From NCBI RefSeq assembly GCF_024721585.1, contig NZ_CP102629.1:1546001-1610000 (forward strand): DNA of 64,000 nt, given 5' to 3'. The notes beneath the pieces were generated by a model that worked only from the letters and a program-made list of their open reading frames with translations, was not told the DNA's origin and did not search any database. Shown piece by piece: positions 8,820 through 20,766 of the stretch (position 1 is the stretch's first letter; each line of letters starts with the position of its first letter). A program made the translations under genes and the position numbers. The stretch comes from Sphingomicrobium aestuariivivum. Its GTDB lineage: Bacteria > Pseudomonadota > Alphaproteobacteria > Sphingomonadales > Sphingomonadaceae.

Positions 8820-9920
8820 ATGAAAGCGACGTTGGAACGGGCGGTTCTCCTCAAGAGCCTCGGCCATGTTCAATCGGTGGTGGAGCGCCGCAACACCATC
8901 CCGATCCTGTCGAACGTGCTCCTCGAAGCCGGGGACAACGGCCTCCGCCTGATGGCAACCGACCTCGACCTGCAGGTCGACGAAACCGTGGCCGCCGACG
9001 TTTCGCAGGCCGGTGCGACGACCGTGCCCGCGCACACCTTCTTCGACATCGTCCGCAAGCTGCCCGAAGGCGCGCAGGTCGAGCTGACCGCCGCCGACGG
9101 CAAGATGCAGGTCGTTGCCGGCCGTGCCCGCTTCAACCTCCAGACGCTGCCGCGCGACGACTTCCCCGTCATCGCCGAGGGCGAGCTGCCGCACCGTTTC
9201 GAGCTGCCCGCAGCCACGCTACGCCAGATCATCGACAAGACGCGTTTCGCCATCTCGAACGAGGAAACGCGCTATTACCTCATGGGCATCTTCTTCCACG
9301 TCACCGAGGATGCGATGAAGGCCGCCGCGACCGACGGCCACCGCCTCGCCCGCGTGACCGTCGAGAAGCCCGAAGGGTCGGACGGCATGCCCGACATCAT
9401 CGTGCCCAAGAAGTGCGTCGGCGAATTGCGCAAGCTGCTCGACGAGGTCGAGGGCACGGTCGAGGTGTCGCTGTCGGATTCGAAAATCCGGTTCGGCCTC
9501 GGCTCGGCGGTCCTCACCTCCAAGCTCATCGACGGCAAGTTCCCCGACTACAACCGCGTCATCCCGACCGCGAACGACAAGCTCCTGAAGCTCGATCCCA
9601 AGAGCTTCATGGCGGGTGTCGACCGCGTCGCGACCATTGCCAGCGAGAAGACCCGCGCGGTCAAGATGGCGGTGTCGGACAATACGGTCACGCTGTCGGT
9701 GACCAGCCCCGAAAATGGCGTCGCGGTGGAAGAGATCCCCGCCGACTACAAGAATGACGGGCTCGAGATCGGCTTCAACGCGCGCTATCTCATGGACATC
9801 CTCCACGAGATCGAGGGCGACACGGTGGAGGTGCATCTTGCCGATGCCGCCGCGCCGACGCTGCTGCGCGAGAAGGACGACAGCCCTGCGCTCTACGTCC
9901 TGATGCCGATGCGCGTCTGA
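8820..9920 (+). CDS. dnaN: DNA polymerase III beta clamp
   Basis: Sliding clamp of 366 residues, the usual size. The protein shows the three-fold clamp repeat: MKATLERAVLLKSLGHVQSVVERRNTIPILSNVLLEA at the start, RFAISNEETRYYLMGIFFH and ATDGHRLARV in the middle, and the C-terminal YLMDIL and ALYVLMPMRV that end bacterial clamps. ATG 8820 is preferred over the in-frame TTG 9 bases earlier because it gives the conserved N-terminus. It encircles DNA and tethers polymerase III and repair factors. recF lies downstream on the same strand after a probable terminator. dnaA is not in the window. Confidence 0.98.
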   Translation: MKATLERAVLLKSLGHVQSVVERRNTIPILSNVLLEAGDNGLRLMATDLDLQVDETVAADVSQAGATTVPAHTFFDIVRKLPEGAQVELTAADGKMQVVAGRARFNLQTLPRDDFPVIAEGELPHRFELPAATLRQIIDKTRFAISNEETRYYLMGIFFHVTEDAMKAAATDGHRLARVTVEKPEGSDGMPDIIVPKKCVGELRKLLDEVEGTVEVSLSDSKIRFGLGSAVLTSKLIDGKFPDYNRVIPTANDKLLKLDPKSFMAGVDRVATIASEKTRAVKMAVSDNTVTLSVTSPENGVAVEEIPADYKNDGLEIGFNARYLMDILHEIEGDTVEVHLADAAAPTLLREKDDSPALYVLMPMRV

Positions 9921-9948
9921 CGCGTCGATCATCGACCTTCAGCAAAAG

Positions 9949-9983
9949 AGGGGCGGCACGGATCTCGTGGCCGCCCCTTTTCC
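9949..9983 (+). terminator. Intrinsic terminator after dnaN
   Basis: Stem AGGGGCGGC (9949-9957) / GCCGCCCCT (9970-9978) with a 12-nt loop followed by TTTTCC, 29 bp past the dnaN stop. An A-rich run precedes the stem, so it may also work weakly in the other direction. It would separate dnaN from recF transcription. Confidence 0.75.
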
Positions 9984-10104
9984 TTACGAAGCGCCGTGGC
10001 CAGCCGGGCGTCGGTGACTTGGTTTTCCGGCAGGGTGGTCCTGACAAGCGGCGTGATTGTCAGGCACGCTTGATCCGCCGCCTGTGGCGGGCCAAGCAAG
10101 GGGC

Positions 10105-11157
10105 GTGATCAGCCGCCTCGCCCTCACCGATTTTCGCAACCATCGCGATACGCTGATCAAGCCGGCGGCGGGATTCAACCTGCTGACGGGCCCCAACGGG
10201 GCGGGCAAGACCAACATCCTCGAGGCGATCAGCCTGCTGTCGCCGGGGCGGGGCCTCCGTCGCGCGGCGCTAAGGACGATGGCGCGTAGCGACGGGGCGG
10301 GCGGCTTCGCCATCGCCGCGCGGCTCGAGGATGGAAGCGAGGTGGGCGTGGGGACGCAGGCCAATGCGCCCGACCGGCGCGTGGTGCGGATCAACGGCGC
10401 CAATGCCTCGGCCAGCGCGCTAGCCGAGCGCATCGCCATCCTGTGGCTTACACCCGCGATGGACCGCCTGTTCCTCGAGGGGGCGACGGGGCGGCGGGCG
10501 TTCCTCGACCGGCTGACATTGGCGCTCGAGCCCGAGCATGCGCGCAATGCGAGCCTCTATGAACAGGCGATGCGCGAGCGTAACCGGCTATTGTCGGAGG
10601 AGGAGCGACCCGACCCGGCCTGGCTCGACGGGCTCGAGTTGCGCATGGCCGAGGCGGGACACGCGCTGCACGATGCCCGGGTGCGCACCGTCGCCGCGCT
10701 CGACGGCGCGGGGGCGGGCGATGACGATTTTCCCGCCGCGCGGCTGGCGCTGGAGGGCTTCGACGGCGACGATCTCGCGCGGGCGCTGGCCGAAGGGCGG
10801 CGGCGCGATGCGGCGGCGGGGCGTACGCTCGCCGGCCCGCACCGCAGCGATCTTGCGGTCACCTATGCCGCCAAGGGCCAAGCGGCTGCCGACTGTTCGA
10901 CCGGCGAGCAGAAGGCGCTGTTGCTCGGACTGGTGCTGGCGCATGCCAACAAGGTGAGCGAGGCGCGCGGGCTCGATCCGGTCCTGCTCCTCGACGAGGT
11001 GGCGGCCCATCTCGATCCGGCGCGCCGCGCCGCGCTCTACACCCGCCTCGAGGGACGCGGGCAGGTGTTCATGACGGGCACCGAAGCCGCGCTGTTCGAC
11101 GCGGTCGATGACGCCGCGCGTTTCACCGTGCGCGGTGGCGCTCTGGTTCGGGATTAG
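10105..11157 (+). CDS. recF: DNA replication and repair protein RecF
   Basis: A 350-residue SMC-like ATPase. GTG 10105 is chosen because the protein then begins [15 protein letters not shown], the canonical RecF start, with AAGGGG just upstream. An in-frame TTG 48 bases earlier would add an unconserved tail. Walker A is [20 protein letters not shown]. The signature region includes [19 protein letters not shown], and Walker B is [21 protein letters not shown]. RecF loads RecA at gapped DNA with RecO and RecR. It follows dnaN, as expected, but gyrB does not follow directly. Its 3' end overlaps the convergent DUF2254 gene by 35 bp. Confidence 0.96.
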   Translation: MISRLALTDFRNHRDTLIKPAAGFNLLTGPNGAGKTNILEAISLLSPGRGLRRAALRTMARSDGAGGFAIAARLEDGSEVGVGTQANAPDRRVVRINGANASASALAERIAILWLTPAMDRLFLEGATGRRAFLDRLTLALEPEHARNASLYEQAMRERNRLLSEEERPDPAWLDGLELRMAEAGHALHDARVRTVAALDGAGAGDDDFPAARLALEGFDGDDLARALAEGRRRDAAAGRTLAGPHRSDLAVTYAAKGQAAADCSTGEQKALLLGLVLAHANKVSEARGLDPVLLLDEVAAHLDPARRAALYTRLEGRGQVFMTGTEAALFDAVDDAARFTVRGGALVRD

Positions 11158-12415
11158 TCTTGCCGAAGGCGGCCTCGTGCGCCGCGCACAGCCGCTCGCG
11201 GTCACGTTCGTCGTCGAGTTGCGACAGCGCGCGATCGAGCGTTTCCCTCGCGAGCGCATGGAAGGGCGCGCGATGCTCGCCGGCATGGTGGGCGACCGAG
11301 CCGAGCACGTCCTGCAACCGCATCTGAACCTCGACCAGCTGCGCTCCGTCGCGGGCAATGGGGACGAGCAGGTCGCGCACCATTTCCTCGAGGCTGAGCG
11401 CGGGTTCGACCACGTCGTCGATCGCGCGCTCGCCATTGGTATTGCAAGCCTCGACGAAGCGGTCGAACACGCGGAGCCCGGCGGCCAGCACGGCGATGGC
11501 GGTGCCGGGGTCGTTGACCGCGGGCGAAAGCGCGCGGCTCGCGATCTCGCCAAGCACGGTGATGCCGAAGCGCGGGTCCTGGTCGAAATCGCGGGCATCG
11601 CGCACCGTGAAGGCGGCGCCGAGCCGGTCGGAAAAATCCTTGCCTTCCTCACCTTCGCTCTCGGCCGCGAGCTTGGTCCACGCCAAAGGGCGGTCGCGCC
11701 CGACGAAAGTGCCGGAGGGCGCGCCGACATGGACGATGACCTCGCCCTCCTTTGCCAGTTCGCCGAGCGCCTTGCGGTCGATGTGAGCGACATAGCCGCT
11801 TCGAGAGGGGAAGGCGGTGCAGGCGGCGCGGCCGGCGGGGTGGCGCGGGTCGCGCCCCGACAGCTTCAGCGGCCCCGAATAATCGGTGACCGCGTCGATG
11901 GCCTTGCGCTCGACCCGCTCGATGGTGTCGGAGACGCGGCCGAAATGGGCGAGCTGGTCGATCCAGCGCAGGAGGACGATCGAGATCCAGGCGATGACGC
12001 CGACCGTCCCGACCAGCAGGACGGCGCGGCCCTGCACGCCGTAGTAATTGGCCTTGAGCGCGATGATGCCGACGATCGAGAAGAGGAAGGCGCCGAGGAA
12101 GGTGGACAGGGCATTTTGCGCGGAGGCGTCCTCGACCAGCAGTTCGGTCGCCCTCGGCGTGCCGTTCTGGCTGGCGCCCGAGAAGGCGGTGACCATCGCG
12201 GTCATCGAGAAGGTCGTCACCGCGAGCATCGAGGAGGCAAGGACGGTCAGGACATTGTCGACCGCATCCGAGCCGATCCGCCCGAAATCATAGGGAATGA
12301 GCGGCGCGAGCTGGTTGGCGGCCAGCGCGAGCAGGACCGACAGGAAGGCGATGAGCGCGGCGCGGAACCAGATCCGCCGCGTGATGTGGGTGATGAACCA
12401 GCGCCATCTCGGCAT
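11123..12415 (-). CDS. DUF2254 integral membrane protein
   Basis: A 430-residue protein matching the DUF2254 family in layout. It has an N-terminal cytoplasmic stub and four strongly hydrophobic helices: [20 protein letters not shown], a second near [20 protein letters not shown], a third near [16 protein letters not shown] and a fourth near [19 protein letters not shown] long soluble C-terminal half follows. ATG 12415 is chosen because AGGAG sits about 10 bases upstream; a start 54 bases further up lacks a site. Function is unknown for the family. It is convergent with recF (35-bp overlap of the 3' ends) and divergent from the S41 peptidase gene, with a 94-bp shared promoter gap. Confidence 0.85.
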   Translation of the reverse strand: MPRWRWFITHITRRIWFRAALIAFLSVLLALAANQLAPLIPYDFGRIGSDAVDNVLTVLASSMLAVTTFSMTAMVTAFSGASQNGTPRATELLVEDASAQNALSTFLGAFLFSIVGIIALKANYYGVQGRAVLLVGTVGVIAWISIVLLRWIDQLAHFGRVSDTIERVERKAIDAVTDYSGPLKLSGRDPRHPAGRAACTAFPSRSGYVAHIDRKALGELAKEGEVIVHVGAPSGTFVGRDRPLAWTKLAAESEGEEGKDFSDRLGAAFTVRDARDFDQDPRFGITVLGEIASRALSPAVNDPGTAIAVLAAGLRVFDRFVEACNTNGERAIDDVVEPALSLEEMVRDLLVPIARDGAQLVEVQMRLQDVLGSVAHHAGEHRAPFHALARETLDRALSQLDDERDRERLCAAHEAAFGKTNPEPERHRAR

Positions 12416-12509
12416 TGGCGAGAAACTCCTGCTTTTGCCCCCAACGATGGAGCGGCGCTTTCGTCGCATCCGCTGCTGCGCTAGCGTTGGCCATCAGTGG
12501 GAGACGAGC

Positions 12510-13973
12510 GTGGCGATCGACCGGCGGGGGATGTTGATGGCGACAGGCGCCGCGGCGGCGCTTGGCACCGCGCCCCTCGCCCGCGCGGCGCAGGGACAGG
12601 CGCAGCAAAGCGAGGGCGCGATCGCGGTCCGCCTCCTCGAACGCTACCACCCGGGGCTGTTGCGCTATCAGTCGGTGCGCGACTGGCAGCAGCGCGCCTC
12701 GGGCTTCGCCGCTAGCTTCGATCGCGAGACGCGTCCGGCCGCACGGTTCGTGAAGCTCGCCCGGCTGCTTGGCGCGATCCGCTGCAGCCATACGCACATC
12801 AACCCCTTCAACCAGTCCGACGAGATGGTCGCGCGCCATTATGCGACCGGTTCACGGCTGCTGCCGTTCGACTTCGAATGGCGCGGGGGGCGTATGTTCG
12901 TGACGGGCGATCCCCATGGCGTCGGGCTCGAGGGGGGGCGCGAAGTCTCGACAGTCGATGGTGGCGGTGTCCTTGCGATCCAGGCCGCAATGCTCCCGAT
13001 GACGCGCGCCGATGGCGGTCTCGATAACAAGCGCCGCGCGCTACTGTCGGTCGGCAAGGCGCGTCGGTTCGAGACGTTCGACTGGCTCGCCGCACCGCTG
13101 ATGAACGTTCGCGAGACGGTGGTTCTGGGGCTTGGCAGGCGCGGGCAGCGGCAGGAGCTGCGACGCGTCCCGACGATCACGCTGGCAGGGCGCCGCGCCG
13201 TGGCTCCGCCGCCGCTGCCGCGCGATGCCGACATGCCCTGGTGGACGATGGAGACGCGCGGGGACATCGCCGTGCTCACTATGCCGAGCTGGGCGGTGTT
13301 CAACACGCGCTGGGACTGGAAGGGCTGGCTCGACACCGCGATGGACGGGATCGCGCGCGACGGCACGCGGGCGCTGGTCATCGACCTGCGCGGCAACGAG
13401 GGGGGCTATTTCGACTGCGGCCGCGCGCTGCTCGAACGGCTCGCCGCCGCTCCTGTCCCGCTGCCTGCCGAACAACGGCTCAGCCGGCTCGGGACGGTGG
13501 CCGAGGAGGATCGCCCCTATCTCACCACCTGGGACGATAGCCTCTACACGATCGGCGCCGCCTTTCGTGCGGCGGGCAACGGTTTCCGCGAGGTTCCTCG
13601 AGAGGGCGACCGCACGATCCGGCCGCGCGGGCAACGGTTCGCCGGCCCCGTGGCGGTGCTCGTGGGAGCCGACAACAGCTCGGCGACCGGCATCTTCGCG
13701 GAGATCGTCAAGGCGCATCGTCTCGGGCTGCTGGTCGGGCAGGAGACGGGGCGTAACCGCCGCGGGGGCAATGGCGATGCCTTCTTCTTCGCCCGCCTGC
13801 CGCGCGCGGACCTGGGCTTTGATATCCCGCTGGTGGCGAGCCATCGGCGCGGCTTCCATGCCGATCGCGGGACGCTTCCCGACGTGCCCGTTCCGCTCGC
13901 CGCGACGCTGCGGACCGACGGGGTGGACGTGACGCTCGAGGCTGCGCTCCGAAGCCTTGGCGCGCGGGGGTGA
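12510..13973 (+). CDS. S41-family peptidase, probably exported
   Basis: About 487 residues from GTG 12510. The N-terminus (DRRGMLMATGAAAALGTAPLARA) has a twin-arginine-like signal and an Ala-x-Ala cleavage site, so a folded periplasmic enzyme is likely. The C-terminal half carries the tail-specific protease core: ALVIDLRGNEGGYFDCG, then VAVLVGADNSSATGIFAEIV with candidate nucleophile Ser391 (the Ser before Ala, as in other S41 enzymes), and GLLVGQETGRNRRGGNGD. No PDZ domain is obvious, so this is a PDZ-less S41 variant. It is divergent from the DUF2254 gene and ends 157 bp before gyrB. Confidence 0.82.
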   Translation: MAIDRRGMLMATGAAAALGTAPLARAAQGQAQQSEGAIAVRLLERYHPGLLRYQSVRDWQQRASGFAASFDRETRPAARFVKLARLLGAIRCSHTHINPFNQSDEMVARHYATGSRLLPFDFEWRGGRMFVTGDPHGVGLEGGREVSTVDGGGVLAIQAAMLPMTRADGGLDNKRRALLSVGKARRFETFDWLAAPLMNVRETVVLGLGRRGQRQELRRVPTITLAGRRAVAPPPLPRDADMPWWTMETRGDIAVLTMPSWAVFNTRWDWKGWLDTAMDGIARDGTRALVIDLRGNEGGYFDCGRALLERLAAAPVPLPAEQRLSRLGTVAEEDRPYLTTWDDSLYTIGAAFRAAGNGFREVPREGDRTIRPRGQRFAGPVAVLVGADNSSATGIFAEIVKAHRLGLLVGQETGRNRRGGNGDAFFFARLPRADLGFDIPLVASHRRGFHADRGTLPDVPVPLAATLRTDGVDVTLEAALRSLGARG

Positions 13974-13990
13974 AAACAGGGCCGAAAGGC

Positions 13991-14019
13991 TTGGTTTCGC
14001 TGCCCGTTTCTGCCATAAA
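13991..14019 (+). promoter_or_regulatory. gyrB: Putative sigma-70-type promoter of gyrB
   Basis: TTGGTT (13991-13996) and CATAAA (14014-14019) are separated by 17 bases, in the 157-bp gap before gyrB. The leader would be about 105 nt. The match to consensus is only fair. Confidence 0.35.
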
Positions 14020-14112
14020 TCGGTGATGAAATCCGGGTTCAGCCTTCCCACCACCGAGCGCCCCTTCGCGGCGGCCTGCTGACGACCCCGGAAACCCCTT
14101 CCAAAGCATTGA

Positions 14113-16554
<2,442 letters not shown>

Positions 16555-16590
16555 CGGAACGGGACGCCTAAGGAGGCGGTTGGTCCGGGC

Positions 16591-17373
16591 ATGAGCCTCA
16601 CCATCGCCTCCTTCAACATCCGCAAGGCGATCGGGACCGATCGCAAGCGCGATCCCTCGCGCATCCTGCGGGTGCTGGAGGAAGTGAACCCCGACATCGT
16701 CGTGCTGCAGGAGGCCGACAAGCGCGTGGGCACGCGCGGCGCGGCGCTGCCTCACGAGATCATCGCGGCGCACGGCCATTGGCGGCCGGTGCCGGCGGCG
16801 CGCAGCCATGACAAGCTCCTCGACCTCCTGCCCGAACATCCGCTGACGCGGCCGCTGCTCGACCGGCTCGATACGCGCAACATCGGCTGGCACGGCAATG
16901 CGATCCTCGTGCGCGAGGACCATGAGGTCGAACAGGCGATGTGCCTCGACCTGCCAAGCCTCGAGCCGCGCGGTGCCCTGTTGGCGGAGCTGACCGTAGA
17001 CCAGCAACCGCTGCGGATTATCGGCTCGCACCTCGACCTGTCGGGGCTCTATCGCAAGCGGCAGGTGGCGCATCTCCTCGAGACGATCGACGCGCTGGGC
17101 CACGACCGCCCCACGATCATCGCGGGCGATACCAACGAGTGGCGAACGGGGACCAACAGCCTCGATGCGCTCGAGGAGCGCTTTGCCTGCGCGGCCTGCG
17201 GGCCGAGCTATCACACGCGCAAACCCATCGCGACATTGGACCGCATCTTCGTCGACAAGCGGCTGACCGTCTATGAGAGCGGGGTGCATCGCAGCCCGGC
17301 GGCGCGCCGCGCCAGCGATCATTTGCCGGTCTGGGCGAAGGTCGGCTTTGCCGCGCCGGTGAAGGCGGACTAG
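16591..17373 (+). CDS. Endonuclease/exonuclease/phosphatase-family protein
   Basis: 260 residues with the EEP fold motifs in order: ASFNIRKAIG (Asn), PDIVVLQEAD (metal-binding Glu), IIGSHLDLSG, TIIAGDTNEW (Asp/Asn) and the terminal SDHLPVWAKV (Asp-His). This matches DNase I-like metal-dependent phosphodiesterases; substrate (nucleic acid, lipid head group or sugar phosphate) cannot be told. No signal peptide, so cytoplasmic. It starts 36 bp after gyrB. AAGGAGG upstream lies partly within a small CGCCT/AGGCG hairpin and is 14 bases from the ATG, farther than usual. The stop overlaps the convergent rpoN stop by 4 bases. Confidence 0.85.
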   Translation: MSLTIASFNIRKAIGTDRKRDPSRILRVLEEVNPDIVVLQEADKRVGTRGAALPHEIIAAHGHWRPVPAARSHDKLLDLLPEHPLTRPLLDRLDTRNIGWHGNAILVREDHEVEQAMCLDLPSLEPRGALLAELTVDQQPLRIIGSHLDLSGLYRKRQVAHLLETIDALGHDRPTIIAGDTNEWRTGTNSLDALEERFACAACGPSYHTRKPIATLDRIFVDKRLTVYESGVHRSPAARRASDHLPVWAKVGFAAPVKAD

Positions 17374-18806
17374 CCCCCGCCCTGCATCTTGCGCTGGCGG
17401 CGCCGCTGGACCGAGGAGCCGATCCCCATCGCCTCGCGATATTTGGCGACAGTGCGGCGGGCGAGGTCATAGCCCTGCGCCTTTAACGCGGTGACCAGCG
17501 CATCGTCGGAGAGGATCTTGTCCTCCTCGTCGATAAGCTTCTTGATCGCCGCCTTGACCGCGAGCGCGCTGGCGCCGTCCTCGCTATCGGCCGAGCCGAC
17601 CCCCGAGCCGAAGAAATATTTGAGTTCGTAGAGACCGCGCTCGCAGAAGAGATATTTGTTCGAGGTCACGCGGCTGACGGTCGATTCATGCACTTCGATC
17701 TTCTCGGCCACCTGCGCGAGGGTGAGGGGCTTGAGCGCGGACACGCCTTCGCGGAAGAAGCCTTCCTGCACGCGGACGATCTCGATCGCGGTCTTGAGGA
17801 TGGTCTGGGCGCGCTGGTCCAGCGCCTTGACGAGCCAGTTGGCGCTCTGGAGATGGTCGGCGAGCCAGGCCTTGGACGCCTTGTCCGAGGCGCTGGATTT
17901 CAATTCGGCGTGATAGGCGCGGTTGACGAGAACGCGGGGCAGGGCGTCAGGATTGAGTTCGACCTGCCAGCCCTCCTTGCTTTCGCGAACGAGGACATCG
18001 GGCAGGATCTCCGTCGCGGGGGTGGAGGAGAATTGGCAGCCGGGCTTCGGGTCGTATGCGCGCAGCTCGCGGACCATGTCGGCAAGGTCTTCCTCGTCGA
18101 CGCGGCAAATGCGCAGGAGGTCCTTCATCCGACCCTTGGCGAGGAGGTCGAGATTGTCGATGAGCCGCGCCATCGCGGGATCGTAGCGGTCGGCGGCCTT
18201 GGCCTGCAGCGCGAGGCACTCGCTCAGGCTGCGCGCGCCGACGCCGGGCGGGTCGAGCTCCTGCACGAGCGCGAGGGCTTCCTCCACCTCTACCACTTCG
18301 GCGCCGAGGCTGTCGGCGATGTCATCGAGCGATCGTTCGAGATAGCCGGTCTCGGCGAGACTGTGGACGATGGCTTCGGCGAGCGCGCCCAGCGTGCCGG
18401 AAAGGCCGGTCATCTGCTCGAGGAGATGCTCCTTGAGGCTGTGCGGGCGCGCTTCGAGGCGGTCGAAGTCGAACGCCTCGCCCGCCTCGGCCATCGGCAG
18501 GTCGGGCAGGCTGTCGGTATCGCGCGCGGCGTCGGTCATGTCGTAATCGAGCGCGCCGCCCTCGGCATCGAAGCTGTCGGCGCCGCTGGGGTCGGGGGCA
18601 TCGTCGAAACCGTCGCCGATCTCCTCGGGGGTCGACTCGGGTTTCTCGCCGCCTTCCTCCAGCAGCGGGTTCTTGGCCAGTTCCTGGGCGACCACCGCCT
18701 CGATCTCGAGGCTCGACAGCGCGAGCAGCTTGATGGCCTGCTGCAGCTGCTGGGTCATCACCAGCGACTGCGTCTGGCGGATGTCGAGGGAGGGGCCGAG
18801 CGCCAT
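17370..18806 (-). CDS. rpoN: RNA polymerase sigma-54 factor
   Basis: 478 residues with the full sigma-54 layout. The Gln/Leu-rich activator-interacting N-terminus is LDIRQTQSLVMTQQLQQAIK. An acidic region (about 60-120) follows, then the core-binding domain (LVQELDPPGVGARSLSECLA), the helix-turn-helix region (KIEVHESTVSRVTSNKYLFC) and the diagnostic RpoN box ARRTVAKYRE at about 449-458. It directs polymerase to -24/-12 promoters and needs an AAA+ activator; none is encoded here. It lies 9 bp downstream of lptB, the common proteobacterial order. Confidence 0.97.
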   Translation of the reverse strand: MALGPSLDIRQTQSLVMTQQLQQAIKLLALSSLEIEAVVAQELAKNPLLEEGGEKPESTPEEIGDGFDDAPDPSGADSFDAEGGALDYDMTDAARDTDSLPDLPMAEAGEAFDFDRLEARPHSLKEHLLEQMTGLSGTLGALAEAIVHSLAETGYLERSLDDIADSLGAEVVEVEEALALVQELDPPGVGARSLSECLALQAKAADRYDPAMARLIDNLDLLAKGRMKDLLRICRVDEEDLADMVRELRAYDPKPGCQFSSTPATEILPDVLVRESKEGWQVELNPDALPRVLVNRAYHAELKSSASDKASKAWLADHLQSANWLVKALDQRAQTILKTAIEIVRVQEGFFREGVSALKPLTLAQVAEKIEVHESTVSRVTSNKYLFCERGLYELKYFFGSGVGSADSEDGASALAVKAAIKKLIDEEDKILSDDALVTALKAQGYDLARRTVAKYREAMGIGSSVQRRRQRKMQGGG

Positions 18807-18815
18807 CAGGACGCC

Positions 18816-19598
18816 TTAGAGGGCGAAGCTTTCGCCGAGATAAAGGCGCCGCACCTCGGCATCGGCGACGAGAGCCTGCGGGGTGCCCTGGAACAGCACC
18901 TGCCCGTCATAGATGATGCAGGCACGGTCGACGATATCGAGCATCTCGCGGACATTATGGTCGGTAATGAGCACCCCGATGTCGCGTTGCTTCAATTCCT
19001 TGATGAGGTCGCGGATGTCGCCGATCGACAGCGGGTCGATGCCCGCGAAGGGTTCGTCGAGCAGCATGATCGAGGGACTGGCGGCAAGCGCGCGGGCGAT
19101 TTCGCAGCGGCGGCGTTCGCCCCCCGAAAGCGCCATCGCCGAGCTTTCGCGAAGGCGCTGGAGGCCGAATTCGTCGAGCAGCGTCTCGAGCCGTTCCTCG
19201 CGCGCGCGCTTGTCGGGCTCGGCGATCTCGAGCACCGAGAGGATGTTCTGCTCGACCGTGAGTCCACGGAAGATCGAGGTCTCCTGCGGCAGATAGCCGA
19301 GGCCGAGGATGGCACGGCGGTACATCGGCAGGCCCGTGATGTCGTTGCCGTCGAGGATGATGCGCCCGCTGTCGGGGCGCACGAGGCCCATGACCGAATA
19401 GAAGCTGGTCGTCTTGCCCGCGCCATTGGGGCCGAGCAGGCCGACCACCTCGCCGCGTGCCACTGCCATCGACACGTCCTTCAGCACGACATTCTTGCCG
19501 TAGCTCTTGGCGATCGAATTCACCTGGAGGCCGCGATAGGCGACTTCCTCGGGAACCTCGCTGAGGTCGGTGCGGTGAAGGTCGGCCTGGTCGTGCAT
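18816..19598 (-). CDS. lptB: LPS export ABC transporter ATPase LptB
   Basis: 260-residue ABC ATPase with Walker [22 protein letters not shown]-loop YLPQETSIFRGLTVEQNIL, signature ALSGGERRRCEIARALA, Walker B IMLLDEPFAGIDPLSIGDIR and switch His in VLITDHNVREML. All are LptB-typical. It powers LPS extraction from the inner membrane with LptFG, which are not in the window. ATG 19598 shares one base with the lptA stop (TGATG), giving coupled translation; a TTG one codon upstream is less likely. The N-terminus is about 20 residues longer than the E. coli protein. Confidence 0.97.
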   Translation of the reverse strand: MHDQADLHRTDLSEVPEEVAYRGLQVNSIAKSYGKNVVLKDVSMAVARGEVVGLLGPNGAGKTTSFYSVMGLVRPDSGRIILDGNDITGLPMYRRAILGLGYLPQETSIFRGLTVEQNILSVLEIAEPDKRAREERLETLLDEFGLQRLRESSAMALSGGERRRCEIARALAASPSIMLLDEPFAGIDPLSIGDIRDLIKELKQRDIGVLITDHNVREMLDIVDRACIIYDGQVLFQGTPQALVADAEVRRLYLGESFAL

Positions 19599-20128
19599 CA
19601 ATCGCGTTCCGGCACCGTGAAGCGCCCGGTGACGCGGCCGCCGCGCTGGTCGACGCCGCGCGGACCGCCGTCGATCACCGCGCGCCCCGAATCGAGGTCG
19701 ATGGTGAGACGCGAGCCGCGCAATTCGTTGCGCCCCTGCTTGAGCTCGACATCGCCGACGAGCGTGATGATCCCGCCGTCGAGGTCATAGACGGCATAGT
19801 CGCCGCGCGCGGTCTCGGCGCCCGAACTGACGGTCACCCCGCCCGAGGCGTCGAGCCGCTTGATGTCGATGCCGCCGTCGGAGGCATAAGCGATGCGCAG
19901 CTGCGCGGTGTTGAGGGTCAGCCCCGCCTGCTGCACGACGACATTGCCGACGAACAGCGCGCGGTCGTCGCGGTCCTGCACCTCGATACGGTCGGCCGCG
20001 ACCTCGACGGGGGCCGAGATGTCGTGGCCGCGCAGCGCCGAGGCGGTGTCCTGCGTGAAGGCCGACGCGCCGGTGGCGGCGGCGAGGAGGAAAGCGGCGA
20101 GGAGCGACTTGGCATGCATATTGCTCAT
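19598..20128 (-). CDS. lptA: LPS transport periplasmic protein LptA
   Basis: 176 residues with a signal peptide (cleavage near ATGASA/FTQ) and one OstA/LptA beta-jellyroll domain: PVEVAADRIEVQDRDDRALF, GNVVVQQAGLTLNTAQLRI and GDVELKQGRNELRGSRLTID. It forms the periplasmic bridge that carries LPS from LptC to LptD. The ATG overlaps the lptC stop by 4 bases (ATGA) and the stop overlaps lptB by 1 base. The frame also reads upstream through antisense-like sequence in lptC, but the signal peptide fixes the start. Confidence 0.95.
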   Translation of the reverse strand: MSNMHAKSLLAAFLLAAATGASAFTQDTASALRGHDISAPVEVAADRIEVQDRDDRALFVGNVVVQQAGLTLNTAQLRIAYASDGGIDIKRLDASGGVTVSSGAETARGDYAVYDLDGGIITLVGDVELKQGRNELRGSRLTIDLDSGRAVIDGGPRGVDQRGGRVTGRFTVPERD

Positions 20129-20763
20129 CTGAAGGCCCCTTGCTCGATTTTCAAGCGTGCTCGCTTGGTAAGGCTGATCGTGCGCTGGTCGAGATTGGCA
20201 TAAAGTCCGCCGGCCTCGAACTTGCCAAGGCGCGTCGACCCCGAGACGGCCCCGTCGGACTGGAGGATCTTGGTATCGAGGTCGAGCGTCACCTTCTCGG
20301 TGTCGAGGCGATAGCCGTCGGGCCCGGTGACCCGCAGCGGTCCCGGCACGGCGATAACCTTCTCCTCGATGTCGTAGCGCGCGCGCGGGGCGATAACCGT
20401 AATCGGGCCCTCGCCGGTCTCGAGGCGCGCGGCCATGCCGTCGATGTTGACGATCGGCACGCGGCTCGTCTCCTGGACAGCTTCCGAAGCGACGATGAGG
20501 AACTTTCGGCCCTGTGCATCCTCGCCGCGGTAGCGCGCCTTTTCGACCCGCATCCGCTCCTCGGCCTGTTCGACCTCGGTCTTGTCGAGGATGAAGGTGT
20601 TTTCCTCGCGGTTCGAGAAAGGCGCGAAGGCGAGGATCGCGAACATGACGACGAAGGCGGCGGGCAACAGCCACTTGGCGAGCCGGACGACGCTGTCGTG
20701 CCGGCTTCCGGGCTCGGCCCAGTGGCGCTTGATGGCGCGTTGCTTCCGGGCCGCCTGGCTCAT
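20125..20763 (-). CDS. lptC: LPS export protein LptC
   Basis: 212 residues. A basic N-terminus (about 1-28) leads into one membrane anchor (WLLPAAFVVMFAILAFAPF, about 31-49), then a periplasmic beta-jellyroll with MAARLETGEGPITVIAPRAR and YRLDTEKVTLDLDTKILQSD. This is the alphaproteobacterial LptC form. It accepts LPS from LptB2FG and hands it to LptA. It heads the lptC-lptA-lptB-rpoN run, 3 bp after the RNase D-like gene, so all five may share one transcript. Confidence 0.92.
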   Translation of the reverse strand: MSQAARKQRAIKRHWAEPGSRHDSVVRLAKWLLPAAFVVMFAILAFAPFSNREENTFILDKTEVEQAEERMRVEKARYRGEDAQGRKFLIVASEAVQETSRVPIVNIDGMAARLETGEGPITVIAPRARYDIEEKVIAVPGPLRVTGPDGYRLDTEKVTLDLDTKILQSDGAVSGSTRLGKFEAGGLYANLDQRTISLTKRARLKIEQGAFR

Positions 20764-20766
20764 CGC

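Noticed and set aside
17688..19790. A 700-residue open frame on the plus strand across rpoN and lptB
   Set aside because: Fully antisense to two genes with clear family motifs; GC-rich third positions keep this frame open. No signal, domain or ribosome site.
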